Assembly: GCA_030141605.1 (NCBI GenBank)
Contig: JAQGDQ010000416.1
Coordinates: 124,001-188,000, forward strand
Origin: Tubiluchus corallicola
Lineage: Eukaryota; Priapulida; Priapulimorpha; Priapulimorphida; Tubiluchidae
Length of the DNA stretch: 64,000 bases
Direction of reading: 5' to 3'
The notes under the pieces were generated by a model. The model was not told the origin of the DNA, made no database searches, and saw nothing but the letters and a program-made list of their open reading frames with translations. The translations under genes and the position numbers were made by a program. Below, in pieces: positions 46,501-58,391 of this stretch (the first letter of the stretch is position 1; each line of letters starts with the position of its first letter).

Positions 46501-49500
46501 GTATCACGTGAAAGATATCGTGTAAGTCTATCAATGCTGCCATCAACTATAAATAAATACATATCCACTCGCACCACCTGAATTAAATTATTGAAATGCT
46601 TGATTTACCCTCCACAATGATCAACTTGGGCCCTGTTTCAAAATGAAAAGATATACTTAGCTGCAGACTGCATCATATGCCATGTATATAATTTAGCAGA
46701 TGGCAGGTGCACAAGAGAACAGGTCTGGAGGTAAGTTCTGTTTGGGAGTAATTTAGCATCATGTGTTCTAATGATATGCTACAACTTAATTAAGGTGTTT
46801 ATTTTCATTCCCTGTAAAGTTACATGAATTTAAACACCATTCTAATTTAATACGCAAATACTAAAACAGTACATTGAATAAACCACTCAAAGTCTGACTA
46901 CTAAGTTCAAAAATGACATAATTATAGTGCAGCATACACTAACACGTGACTATAAATCAGTCAACAATAAGAATATAAATGTATGGCCAGATTGGTTACT
47001 AACCTGAAAAACTTTAATTTGTATAAGCAGCTAGGTGATTTGTTCTATTTTCTGCTCTTACTATAATATGAATAGACGACTTGGATATCAGCAAAAAAAG
47101 TACTTCAATTAGCACATCCAACAATTACTACAAGTAAAACTAGAGCAGTTTATTCTTCGGAATCGTTCTTCTCATCAGTGATGGCATATAAGTAATAATC
47201 ATTTCCATCCTGCTAAGATGTAGCTCTAACTTAAAACACTTACAAGTTGAGAAAAAGAAAAAAATGAACCAGAGATTTTATTTTAGAGTACAGGACTCTG
47301 GCACATTTTGCAAAAGAAGTGAACCATTAGTCAGTAGTGTGACAACATTCTAATTCTAATTACATACCTGTGCTAGAAGTCTTTCCTGTAGCTCTTGATC
47401 TGGCAAACTAGCTTGACCCTGTTTCATTGGTGTCTCAGAAGTTAAATTAATAGTAAAATCTAAAGTGTCCTATAAGAACAAAAACATGTCTAAGCATTTT
47501 CTGAAGCACAACAGTACACATGCTTCTTTCAACTCTGTTGTATAATGTAATTCAACCGAAAAGTGATCAAAATAAAAGACTTAACAAATAATATATACTA
47601 CAACACAGAATTGAACAAAATTAAATTGTTTTACATACAATGATGATAAAAGGATGGCAGTAGTACTAAGCATCATCACTCTCTAATTCTCTGGAAAAGT
47701 TCCAAACATAATAACTACTCTTAACAAATATACAAGATGGTATTAACATGTATAATTAATCCAAAAAATATCAACACAACAAAAACCACAGACAGATTCA
47801 TGGTAAAGTTTTATTCTTTCTTACAAAAAACAAATAACTTTACCACCCATGAATCTGTCTACAATATTTGTTGTGTTGACACTTTCAATAACGAATGCCA
47901 AATCGTTTATAATCCCAAAAAAGTTTCTAAACCTTGATTATAATAACACAATCTTACAAAGTCAAACCAAAACCACCTTTATCATTTTTATAATAGCCTG
48001 CACTTTAGCTGTTCGTAACAGTCTTCTCGTCAAATATCCCTTTGCTGCTGCTGACAGTTTATCAAACTTCTTTGCCAAGGATTTCCACTGCAAAAATCAA
48101 TCAAATCTAAATAATATGAAAAATGTTTTGGTACATGAACAGCTGTGATATATCTGGTAATTTGCGATGGCTGTGTGTAAAAGTTTAAAGTACTAACCAA
48201 AAGTGTTGTAAAAAGCAGCAACGGCCATGCACAGGGCACTTTATTTATGACTTTTCTTGCAAAATAGTCATAAATAGTCATAAATAAGATTTCAAATTTG
48301 TCATAAATAACGAAAGAAAAATAATCATTTCCCGATGAATGGAACAAAAAATTCAGTACAGAAAACTGTTTCCACCGTCTCTCTCTCTCTCTCTCTCCCA
48401 CACACACAGGCAGTCCATAAGAAGCTTGCGCGTGACTGTTTGGTGGACTAACACAGTAACTGAGACTGTCTAACTGATGCGTTTATCTGTCATTAACTCG
48501 TCTAGAAGCAACCTAAATAATAAAAAGTAAATGAGCGCGTTACCGCGAAAAAATAAATAGGCACCGACAGAATCGTTGTCGTTCCATCGAAAATTTGAAT
48601 TAAAGACAGCTTACCTATTTTAATGTCCTAAAGTTCTGCCGCCTCAAACCTACGCTCTGCACAATAACAGAAATCTACACTTCTAATTCTTTTCTTTGCA
48701 CGTTCATTTCAGTGCCTTTCTCATCCTAGCGGCGTTAGGGGTGAGCATTCTCTACCAGAAAGCGAATTCGAATCGAACCGAATTTGTGACTTTCGAATTC
48801 GAATCGAACCGAACTTCGATGCTTACCCCTAAGCGGCGTAAGTCAATGGCTTGGGTGTAGGTTTTAGCTCGAGTTTGCCGCAAGCGTTTCCCGTGCCTTA
48901 CTGCCTCATCCTCAAGAAATAAGAATAATGCCGTCTGCTAGAATTTGAGCATATTTTATCTTTGGGAGAATTTGTTGCTTCATTGTCATTAAAATTTAAC
49001 TGTTTTTCTTGTTTAGTTATTTTGCTTAATGTAATTTTAATTAGAAAACATACGTGACGGTTCCCTAGAAAGATGTAATAGCCAATAGTATTTTCCAACA
49101 TTAAATTTAAAATCGATATTTAAAAAAATACATTATTTACTTGTACTAATTGTGGCTACGAATTGTGACTGTACGAATTAATTAATAGATTGATTTTTAT
49201 GAGCAGTAATTTTATAGGTCATCCTAAACAAATTAAAACCGATACTATAATTATTATAAACACGATCACGGATTTCAGTCTGGAGGGATGCCTGCATGCA
49301 AAACAATACGAGAAACTTCAGGCCTTGGAATGATGAAAGTAGACATTTTTATTACATTTTAATGTAATGAAGAACGAAGAAAGGCAAAATACAAGATTCT
49401 GATTAAAAATATGTATTTCTTTTAGCTCAGGATGGCATTTTTGGTCAAAATTTGACACGTCATAAATAGTCATAAATAAAATCTGAAATTAGTATTAAAT

Positions 49501-52500
49501 AAGCTATTTATGCAATTTATGACTAAAGTCATAAATAAAGTGCCCTGGCCATGCACTACTAATGAATGGAAATTTAGCATTACAAATTTAATTTATGAAA
49601 AGCATGCTTTAGAGTAACTTACCTGATGAGATTTTTTCAAAAAGTTGTTGTCAAGAGCAACGGAATGAATGCTTGCAGATGAAGTTTGCTTTGCTACTGA
49701 ACTACGGCTGCTTGAGTGTCGCTCTTTTCTCTGAGCAGACTCCATTAAAAAATTTTCCTGTTGCTGAATTTCCTTTTGTAATCTTTCTTGCTCCTGCTGT
49801 TGTCTTTGCAAAAGCAGTGACAGCTGACTTTGTTGCTGCTCCATAAGCTGCTTCCTGAGCTGTTCGAAATGCTTTGCCTGTTTTTCTAGAAGTACTAATG
49901 GTAAATTTTCATAGCTTGCAGTACCAGTAAATGATTCATCAGGTGTTGAACCAAAAACAAAAACATCCCGAGATGGAGATGCAACACTTAAGGCCTGCTG
50001 TGTACTTGCTTTTTTATGTTTCTCAGATTTACTGTTTTCAGCGACACTCTTCCAAGTGACAAAATTGTCATTTTGACCAAGCTTTGACTGCATGGGCATT
50101 TGCGAATACACGGGTAAACCAGGGAATGCAGTGAGCGAATTATTATTGAAATTATCATTTGCAGACACTTCATTAAGAAATCTTTTTAAATGGTCCTGTT
50201 TGCCTTTCTCTTCTGCATAGTCATTACAGAACAATGACTTCAAAGGACTCTGTTGTTTGCTTTTTGATAAAGACGGTGATCTTACATCGATTTGTTTGGT
50301 TGCATGGTTTTTATCATTATTTCGACGATGAGCCTCTAACAAGCCAGGCGAAGGACTGTCCAAAGTGTAAGAACCCAGTCGTGGTCGTCTTTCAACAGAA
50401 TGCAGTTGATCATGATTATCACTAGACACATCACTTTTGTTACCCAGTGCTGACTTTACAGAAAAAATAACTTCCGCTTTTTTCACTGAACTTTGATCGT
50501 TATAATTGGATGCCTGTACCTCTTCAGCATTTGCAACATGTTGTGTTACAGTAGGTGTACTTGTAACAGTGTCAAAAGAACTGTTGACATACTGGCGTAG
50601 ATCAGTACTGGAGCTTCGCATTAAGGTTGAGGGTGTTTCAAGAGAATTTTGGGGTTCATCCGATAGCAACTGTTGTGGATGATGCTGCATAGCTGAACAC
50701 GGTAAAGATGAATTTGCATCCGAATCAATATACTTCACATCTTCACTGGTGTTTGCATTCAAGGCATCCTCACTTTTGTGACCCATGTCAAACTCAGACT
50801 TGCCAACACTATTTGCTGATATAAATGAGTTAAGATAGTTGTCACATCTATTGTTGGCCTCACACTTGTTGTCAGGAGGCTCTGGTGTTGGAAAAGGTAA
50901 AGTAGGGGCATTGTTGCTGGGCTCACTCATGTCAAGTTTAATGCTATTTAGCTTTTCTCTACTTGGTGTATCACTAGGTAATGGGAAATGCATATCAATA
51001 TACTCCACAGATGTCACCACACGTTCACTCTTATCAATTGGATAAGTATCTAAAGCTTTAGTATCACTAGGTAATGGGAAATGCTTATCAACATACTCCA
51101 CAGATGTCACCACACGTTCACTCTTATCAATTGGAAAAGTATCTAAAGCTTTAGTATCACTAGGTAATGGGAAATGCTTATCAATATACTCCAAAGATGT
51201 CACCACACGTTTACTCTTATCAACTGGAAAAGTATCTAAAGCTTTAGTAAGAGAATAAGTAAGTGAAAAACTTGTCTCAGTGAAACAGTGGTCACTGTTA
51301 GTAGCATGATTATTTTGACACGAGTCATCATCATATTGACGCAATTCTAACCCAGTTTCGTTTGGAGATTGTTGTATTTTCTCGTGTGAAAGTACTTCAG
51401 CATTAGCAACATCTTTGATTGTACTGACTGAAGATGCCGAAAGGGACGTCCGACTAAAGTTAACGTCATGGTTACTAGCTTCACACAAATCGCTTTTTGA
51501 TTGCGTATCACTCCTAGGAGAATTAGTTGGTGTTTTTCTTTCCTGAAACAATTTATTTTTGAAATGTGAACATCTATTTAACAATCTTACCAAAGTCAGT
51601 CAAATGTCTTGTGTGAGACTCATAGCTCACGTGTTCTGGCCTTCAGCATGTAATAACTGAATGACTGCTGTTAATATAGGAGTGCAGTTAGTTAAATTGC
51701 ACCGGTGGCTGTTTATATGAGAATACAAATGATTACAATTTCTTAACTGCCACTGAATCTTAATAATCTGGTAACCAGGTATCCAACAAGTATAAGGAAA
51801 AGGCTACCCGAATCTGATTTTTGCTACACGTGTAAACATTAATCCTTTGAGATTTCAAAAGACAAAACTGAATGAACTTTTTCACAAAAACAAACAGGAG
51901 CAGGCCACCAGCACTACATAAAAATGCCAGTAAAATAATATACGTAAATGATAATAATAATAATGTGGCCACAAATTTCTATGAAATGAAAATACTTTAA
52001 GCTTTAACTGATCATCAAAATTAAGCTCTATAGTAACTACAGTAACTGACAATTGACAGGCATGCAAAATAAATCAGGGACATAAAATTTTCTGCTTTTC
52101 TCTTAACATAAAGGCAGTGCTCTAACACAGTTAGTAAACAACAAAATACGAACTGAATTCTACCCAGTATTTAACATTTTACTTGGGAATATTAAACTTA
52201 TATCAAAAATTAAAACTGAATTAAACTCAGCAATTGCAATACATGGATACAATTAGAAAGTAATGAATGCTGCAGCTGCTATATTTCGAGTGGCACTTTT
52301 ACTTTATAGAAAATACCTCAATTCTGTTTAATACAGCTTGAACTTTTGCGATAAGAGCCCTAGATCGCCTTGCATTTTTTCTTGCTTCTATAACGCACGC
52401 TTGCTGTCTGTACGAATAAATGTCCTGTCGTTTACTGGCTGTTATCTGAAAAGACACAAGTAACTTGCAAATCATCGATGCACCATGTCATGGCAGCCCT

Positions 52501-53513
52501 AAAGTTGCTACTGCACATACACTCAAGAATGCAAAACAACATTCTTCTAATACTCAATAAAATATAAATGTGGAAGTTAAAAGCTACAAAAATTTTGAGT
52601 TCTTGAAACAAAATCTTAAAATTAAGTATATTTTTGATACAGATAATCTTAAAAATAACCAATTAAGTGTTATTCCAAGCTCTAAAGTAATTGTAAGAAA
52701 ATAATCTAAATGGTCATTAACTATTATAGCACTTAGAAAACTAGAAATTCGAAAAAAAACTGGTTTGGTTGCAAACATTGATTTAAGGGTAGTCTTTATC
52801 ACATGAGGCTATAAAGTCCAATAAGACATGACATTCAGCTTGTAATCCAGAGGTCTGTGGTTCAAATCAAGGCCCAGTCATACTTTTCACATAAATTCTA
52901 CCTTTTGCTGGTTTAGAAAAATTTGTATATTTTAGGCCTGAAATTAATAGTAAAAACAAATTAGAGAATAATGAATGATAAGCGCACAGAACGCGGATTG
53001 CCGAACTTTCAAGTGAGTGAAAAAAACAAGATTTTCTTAATGGAAGATGTCATTAAGTTTTGATTTTTCTTTCAGGAACAGTGTATTTTGGAATCAGATT
53101 ATCAGATATCCCTAAGGATCACTTTTATGCAAATTAATGGGTACATATGTGTTGTGTTTTTTCTAGAAATTTATGCATTTTTTAATTTACAAATGAACCA
53201 ACTGTTCTTTTTATGGCATTACATTGAATTAACAAGGACCTTACAGAAACAGCTAGTCCACATCTATTCTTAATTTCATGCTATAAACTTATAAAAATAT
53301 TGTTATTATAAAAAATTAAAATAGTAACAGGTCACTAAAAGATTAACATTTTACCACTGGAGGAGGCAGTGTTACACTGTTCAGTTTCAAGACTGATGTA
53401 AAACGGCTTGGTTTTGTGGAGGGCTCATCTTCGTTTGCTTCCAGTAGCTCCAGCTTAGCAACTTCGTCTTCTAATTCGTGTATTAGGTTCTCTATACGTT
53501 GCAAATTTATCAT
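43567..53513 (-). CDS. CCP110: Centriolar coiled-coil protein CP110 homologue, nine exons
   Basis: CP110 caps the distal end of centrioles with CEP97 and holds back cilium formation. Exons, 5' to 3': 53355-53513, 52317-52445, 49623-51542, 47977-48087, 47368-47469, 46430-46546, 45876-45967, 45101-45249, 43567-43682; total 2895 nt, 964 aa (human about 1000). Similarity to human CP110 is clear in RSRALIAKVQAVLNRIE (N-terminal), in the coiled coil of exon 3 (HFEQLRKQLMEQQQSQLSLL then EQERLQKEIQQQE), in AAAKGYLTRRLLRTAKVQAI (IQ-like segment) and in DLHDIFHVIPVAERMAIISH. Exon 3 has a long Ser/Asn-rich disordered stretch with a 31-aa tandem triplication. The 3' end is basic (SGKRGLKPWK). The ATG is the first codon after an acceptor, so a 5' UTR exon, or a further coding exon, must lie upstream. 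Confidence 0.93.
47770..47880. repeat. Hairpin/MITE-like inverted repeat, about 110 bp
   Basis: The arms CAACACAACAAAAACCACAG and ATTCATGG (47772-47805) are mirrored by CCATGAATCTGTC and TTGTTGTGTTG (47847-47880), with a 26-bp loop. It lies in CCP110 intron 4 (between exons 47977-48087 and 47368-47469). Confidence 0.7.
48378..48410. repeat. CT/CA dinucleotide microsatellite
   Basis: TCTCTCTCTCTCTCTC followed by CCACACACACAC inside the larger hAT element. Confidence 0.85.
48736..48831. mobile_element. Nested 96-bp hAT-like MITE
   Basis: The ends TAGGGGTGAGCAT and ATGCTTACCCCTA are inverted repeats with one mismatch, flanked by perfect 8-mers AGCGGCGT (48728-48735 and 48832-48839). The inside is an array of TTCGAATTCGAATC-like blocks. 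It inserted into the larger hAT element after that one had arrived. A decayed relative is at 17722. Confidence 0.92.
50966..51247 (-). repeat. CCP110: 31-aa (93-bp) tandem triplication inside CCP110 exon 3
   Basis: Three nearly identical head-to-tail units containing (S/K)(E/K)RVVTS(V/L)EY(V/I)D and HFPLPSDT are encoded here. The nucleotide copies differ at only a few positions, so the expansion is recent. The unit length keeps the reading frame. I know no matching repeat in vertebrate CP110. Confidence 0.9.
52815..52925 (+). repeat. tRNA-derived SINE-like fragment
   Basis: CTTGTAATCCAGAGGTCTGT then GGTTCAAATC then AAGGCCCAGTCA: anticodon-arm, T-arm and acceptor-like parts in tRNA order, with a near-consensus Pol III B box. 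An A-box half is not clear, so this is a SINE piece rather than a gene. It is in CCP110 intron 1. Confidence 0.5.
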
Positions 53514-56300
53514 CTGGAAAATGATAAATAAAATTTAAATTACAGAAAACTCTGCACAAACATATTCAGAGACTGCCCTCATTCTATTAATACAGAGAGC
53601 ATTTGTACGTAACTATTAAGGATTGGATGCTAGACATATTACTTTACCTATCTGGAGAACGCATTGTGCTGTTCACACACCTGTATATAACTAACTATTT
53701 GTGTAAGGTATCTGTTCTTCCATAATGAAGAAAAGCAAAACAATTGACCATGTCTTGAAAAACCATTCTGACCAAATCTAAAGGTCATAGTTTTCTAACA
53801 TAGTTTTCACAATTTGAGCAACATATATTTAGTGGTGGTTAAACTGTGTAGCTTCAAGGTGGCAAGTGGAGCTCCAGCTAAGGAAGCCAGCACTAATGTA
53901 CCCAGCACCAACCAAGGTACATCATAACAAAACTATGTACAGTCTAGCTAGCCAGCACGGAAGCATGCCGCACTGAGGTGACTAGCGGCAAGGTAGCCGT
54001 CTCGATGAAGACTGTACATAGCTAGCTGATACGGAAAAGTATGTTGCCGATATACATAGTGTGCTGAGGGAGACAACGCAGTTACCAATGTACGTGACGA
54101 ACTGCCGACATGCCTAGAGTGCTGAGGTAGACTACACCATTATTAGTGTACATAACGAAATATGTGGTGCCGTGGTACAAGGCCCCACGGCACATGGCAA
54201 GGCAATAAACAGCAAAGTGATACACAGTGTAGTGGCGAACAGGGACATAAAACAGTTAAATCTACATAGAATGTCCACAGAGTATGTATATTCAGTAAAA
54301 AATTGACGTGTCAGTAAGCAAATGGAATAATTTGCTTCTCGGGTTATTGTCACATCGACCCTAGTAAAGTTTAAATCTTTAAGTGACGATTATCTTGCGG
54401 AAAAATATGGCGTTTCTGTGAGTGTACTCGCTTAAAGACTAATCATGACAGTATAACACTAAAAATAGTAGTTAGTACCACTGTCACACGGTGACAGTCA
54501 AATGCACTGCTTCTCTGACCTTTACGTTAAAACACCATTACCTTGAATTACACCAGTTGTTATTAAGCTACTATGCCTTATACAGTAGGTACTGAAGTTA
54601 TTTACATGATACACAAATATCACTATTACTAAATGAAAATTTAAAAAATCCTCATCTATAGCGCGCTAAGCAAGAATGCAAGAGAGAATTGCGGGAAATC
54701 TTCAAAAATTTCGCAAATTGTAGAATCAACTTAATGGTTTCCTGTCATGTGGTCTCAAACCTGGTTTCGTGGGAAGGAGTTTCTGACGATGATGGAATAA
54801 ATCGAATAGATTTTATTTCAGAATATTGATATGGGTAAAGAACTAATCAGTGATATGTTCTTTAGTGATCAGTGAAAAGACATTCTAAAGTTTATGTGCA
54901 TTAAAGGAAAACCGGATGATTGTGTAAACATGAGTTTAGAGTGAAGAATGCTCTAAAATATTGAAAACTACAAAAGCTTTTAAATCAAAGCTTAGTTAAA
55001 TAATAATTACCACGGATACTCAAATTTGGTTAAACTTTCAAAGTTACGCGCGGCGCAGTGAATCTACTAAGAAGGCAGCTGTGCCTTTTTGTCACATTCG
55101 CATGGCTGACAAATAGAAGGCGGTACCGTGTTAAGCATGATCATGAACTACGTCATATGATGTAAAGCCCATTTTTCGTGACATCATGGTTTAAACAGTA
55201 CTGTAACACTTATTCAAATGTGCTTGATGTGCAAGGGAAGATGCTTGCCATTGCACAAACTGTGGTTTGTTTCTGACGTAAACAATAGCTGTGTTCGTTT
55301 GCCCGTTAATTAACTTTCTAAGCTAATTATTCAAATATAAGGAACAATTGTTAACTTTTATAGGCAAGAAAATGTATATTTTGGACAGTAAACAATCGTC
55401 CGGTCTTCCTTTGAGAATGTTTTCTTTTTCAGCCAAGTAGCAGTTTTTGACGGCTCACCTTGATACAAAAAGGTTTGAGGCCTTGAACTGAACTCAAGTC
55501 CTAAGTCAACTCAACTTAAGTTAACGAGAAGTCTTGGTAAAGTGAGAAGTGATATTTCGCAAACACCAAAGCTACGATCACGAAGCTCACAGAACACACT
55601 TAACAGCTAGGGATATTTATATGTAACATGTCACCTCATGAAAGGCCACGTTGTAGGTGAAGCTTCGTGTAATTTCATTAGGATATATCTCCCCGGTCCA
55701 TTTTTGAGCAGCACTCTGTTAGAATCCAGGTCCCGATCAATTTTCGCTGAGCGATCACCTATTTGATATAAGTGCCTGGTGCAATGTGATGATCCTCTCT
55801 GTTCTCACAATTGCTCGTCAATACTCGTTGGCCATCTGCGTTTCTATGTCCAGTACATTTGTGTATTGAATTCTGTGAAAATACAAATATTTAATAATTG
55901 AGATAATGCTGTAACAGTAAAAGTGCTGAACATGACTTTGTTCTGTCAAAACGTTAGTTCATTTGGCTGGATCAATAAATTCTTGGCTTAAATGATATTT
56001 TTCAGTAGTTTTTATATTATTATACCAAATCAGAATTTTCTTTCGGAAACATTTGTTGGCCCCTATTAGGACCCAGCCCTGAAAAGGCCTGGTTTGGTGA
56101 AATGCAAGCGTATCCGTTTATTTGGCGGGAAACCAGTCTGCCATATGAAGCAAAGTACATTTCATTGCTTCTCATTTGTCGTGCTGCTCCACATAGACTT
56201 GTCCAGATGCATTGGGAGTGTGGTGGATGCACATCCATGCATAGCCTGCAATTTTCCCACATGCATTCGATGTTGTTTATGTGGGTGCCAGTCCTCAGTC
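53514..56300. other. CCP110 5' flank with degenerate repeats
   Basis: About 2.8 kb without recognisable coding exons. Bases 53890-54165 are GC-richer and hold two to four degenerate copies of a unit of about 65 bp built around TGCCGA-CATAGTGTGCTGAGG-AGAC and GTACATAACGAA. Bases 55925-55985 (GTGCTGAACATGACTTTGTT, CTGTCAAAACGTTAG, AATAAATTC) resemble the retroelement tails at 22525 and 29790. The CCP110 promoter and any 5' UTR exon must lie here but cannot be placed. Confidence 0.4.
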
Positions 56301-57520
56301 CAGGGGGCGGAACTAGGGGGAACGAGGGGGCGCCCCCCTCCCTTGTCAAAATTTGCGCGCCTCCCTGCAAAATCGGACAAATAATTTTTTTTGCAGTGAA
56401 AATTGCATTTCGCATGTAATCATTTTCAATATGAATTAGAATTGGGTAAAAAAATGTTTGGTAGCTTCAGTGTATTATTTTCTTAAAACTTGTGTATTAT
56501 TTTATCTTAAAATTTCTATAAATAACAATTTAGTTAGAGGCACATTAATAACGTTAGGTTAACTGAGAGTTAATTTTCTCATTATTGCTTTGTCCGCTAC
56601 GCCGTTCTACACACGCTAATTATAGGCCTGCATGCAGTATAAAAGGGGTTAAAATTGGCTTAACCATTATTTAACCATTTCGGATACCTCGCCCCCCCCT
56701 CCCCCCAGAAAATTTTTGCGCCCCCCCCCCCTGTTTGCCACATCTAGTTCCGCCCCTGGCTCAGTCAACAAAGTCAGGCCACTGTTTGTTTCAACAAAGA
56801 TCTAATTGTTTTACCACTCAACTGAGCAGCAAAATAAAAATAGTATAGCATCCAGTCAAAAGCTTACACATTTCCCGTTGCCTTTGTTAACCTAAAATTA
56901 CTTGCTATATAATTATTTTAACTAAACTTATTTGATATGTGTATGTTCTGTCCAACCCCTTGACTAACATTTAATATAAACAACCTGCTGTGCCAGACAA
57001 CACGCGAGACTAAAAAAATCATCAGGGAGCATAACATTGAAAATTAGGTATGAAAAGTTTAAAGATACATACATGAAACGTTATTAACATGACGGCTGTG
57101 GAAATTAAAATCTGACTGTGACATGCTTAGTTATTAATAGTAATGCCGATGATAATGAAGATTACTATAATTATTGTTATTATGAAAAATTACGTACTTT
57201 ATTTCAATAAAAAACATCATAAACACACTTCTTGAAGCACAAACACTTTACGCTGCTTGTAGCAGTTTATTTATTTATTCAGGTTAAAATACATCTTATA
57301 CGATTGTATGCATCAAAAATTTGGGTCAAATATCAAAATTAATACTAAACTTATTGGACTTTTATATCCTGCTATTTTATTAACTTTTTCCACCACTGGT
57401 GAAACTCAGGTGCTGATCAACCATCGTATTGTAAGAGCAGCATGGTTCATCTTAATGCGCCTTCAAAATAGGCGATCGTTCGGCGAAAATCGACCGGGAC
57501 CTAGATTCTAACAGAGTGCC
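55711..57520. repeat. Inverted repeat pair, arms about 60 bp, 1.8 kb apart
   Basis: GCACTCTGTTAGAATCCAGG-TCCCGATC at 55711 is mirrored by GACCGGGACC-TAGATTCTAACAGAGTGC ending at 57519. The match continues inward (TTTTCGCTGAGCGATC against GATCGTTCGGCGAAAA). The pair may be the ends of a large element, or two opposite copies of a short one. A hAT element (56301-56758) lies between them. Confidence 0.6.
56301..56758. mobile_element. hAT-type non-autonomous element, 458 bp
   Basis: Ends CAGGGGGCGGAACTAG and the inverse of CAGGGGCGGAACTAG; flanking 8-mers CCTCAGTC (56293-56300) and GCTCAGTC (56759-56766) match at 7 of 8. Subterminal poly-G/poly-C and AAAATTTGCGCGCC-like blocks are also inverted. 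Frames across it are artefacts of the palindrome. It lies in the CCP110-FLCN spacer. Confidence 0.85.
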
Positions 57521-57529
57521 TTTTGAGCT

Positions 57530-58010
57530 AGGGGCAAAATTTTTATTGTGTCTAGATGGGGTTGAGATCTTGTGCATGGCTGAATATGGCCATTTGCATC
57601 TAGGAAATTTTTTCATAGTGGGAAGAAAACGAAATTGGGGGAACACTATTGCTTCCAGTGTCAAGCAATGGTGGCTTGTAGTTCACCAAGTGCATTGTCT
57701 TGATGAGACAAATTGAATGTTATAAGTCAAGCACAGATTGTTTGACCCTTGGTCATGCTAGATGGCAAAACCGAAATTGAGGGTCAGGGATACCAATGCT
57801 TCTATTGTTGAGAAAAAGGGGCTTACAGCATTGTAGTACATCAAATAAAAAGCCTTGATGAGACAGATTGAATAGTATGAGTTACATTCTGATTGGTTGA
57901 CTCCTGATCCCACCATGGAAGTAAAAATCTAAATTGGGAAGGGGGGTCAAATCAGACACATGCTTCCAGTCATGTAAGATAGTCAAGCTACAAATTATAT
58001 CTTGATCTTT
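57530..58010. repeat. Degenerate tandem repeat, unit about 160 bp, about three copies
   Basis: CCTTGATGAGACAGATTGAA and TCTTGATGAGACAAATTGAA, about 160 bp apart, mark two copies. Each is followed by TTGACC/TTGACT, an AAATTG-GGG block and TGCTTC. A third, more diverged copy lies upstream (AACACTATTGCTTCCAGTG). No function is seen. Confidence 0.6.
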
Positions 58011-58067
58011 GCATTTTTGGATATTTTAAATACGTTTATATCTTTCATAATTGCTTTCAGTCAACAC

Positions 58068-58075
58068 CACGTGAC
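58068..58075. promoter_or_regulatory. E-box (CACGTGAC), partial CLEAR match, upstream of FLCN
   Basis: CACGTGAC on the plus strand (GTCACGTG on the minus) fits 8 of the 10 bases of the TFEB/TFE3 CLEAR consensus GTCACGTGAC. It is about 320 bp before the FLCN start codon. A single E-box can arise by chance. Confidence 0.3.
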
Positions 58076-58391
58076 AACGAGAAACTTGTAACTAAGACCC
58101 AGTAAGAGATTGCTCATAGCAATGTATCATGGATGAAAGTAGTACACCTGCTCATCTATAACACCCGAACATAATCAGTAATATTATTAACTGGTGTGCA
58201 GCGAATGTCAACTGTTATGCTTGGAAATGTCTAAGTTTATGAAGAATTCCTGTCATCATACAAATTGTTTTTCTATAATTCTTATCTCGTGTTAATCCTA
58301 ATGTTGTCTTCTTTTGCTTTGGGATACACAGTTCTTCTAGATGGATTGGAAGTCTGGTACCTTGCTTTAGACCAGCATAAACTGAAGTGAA

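Larger units (their letters stand above)
48232..49547. mobile_element. hAT-type non-autonomous element, 1316 bp
   Basis: Ends CAGGGCACTTTATTTATGAC and its exact inverse, flanked by perfect 8-mers GCCATGCA (48224-48231 and 49548-49555). Subterminal CATAAATAGTCATAAATA repeats occur near both ends. No transposase ORF is left. It sits in CCP110 intron 3 (between exons 49623-51542 and 47977-48087), with its right duplication 67 bp from exon 3, and carries a second inserted element. Confidence 0.95.

Noticed and set aside
48030-48407. 125-codon minus-strand ORF
   Set aside because: It spans the CCP110 exon 47977-48087 in the wrong frame and runs into hAT sequence; only the in-phase exon is real.
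52845-52890. tRNA gene
   Set aside because: The T-arm/B-box part is good, but the A box and acceptor stem do not pair; more likely a SINE fragment.
56020-56419. Overlapping ORFs of 72-131 codons on both strands
   Set aside because: They mirror each other across GC-rich hAT sequence and its flank; no conserved domain.
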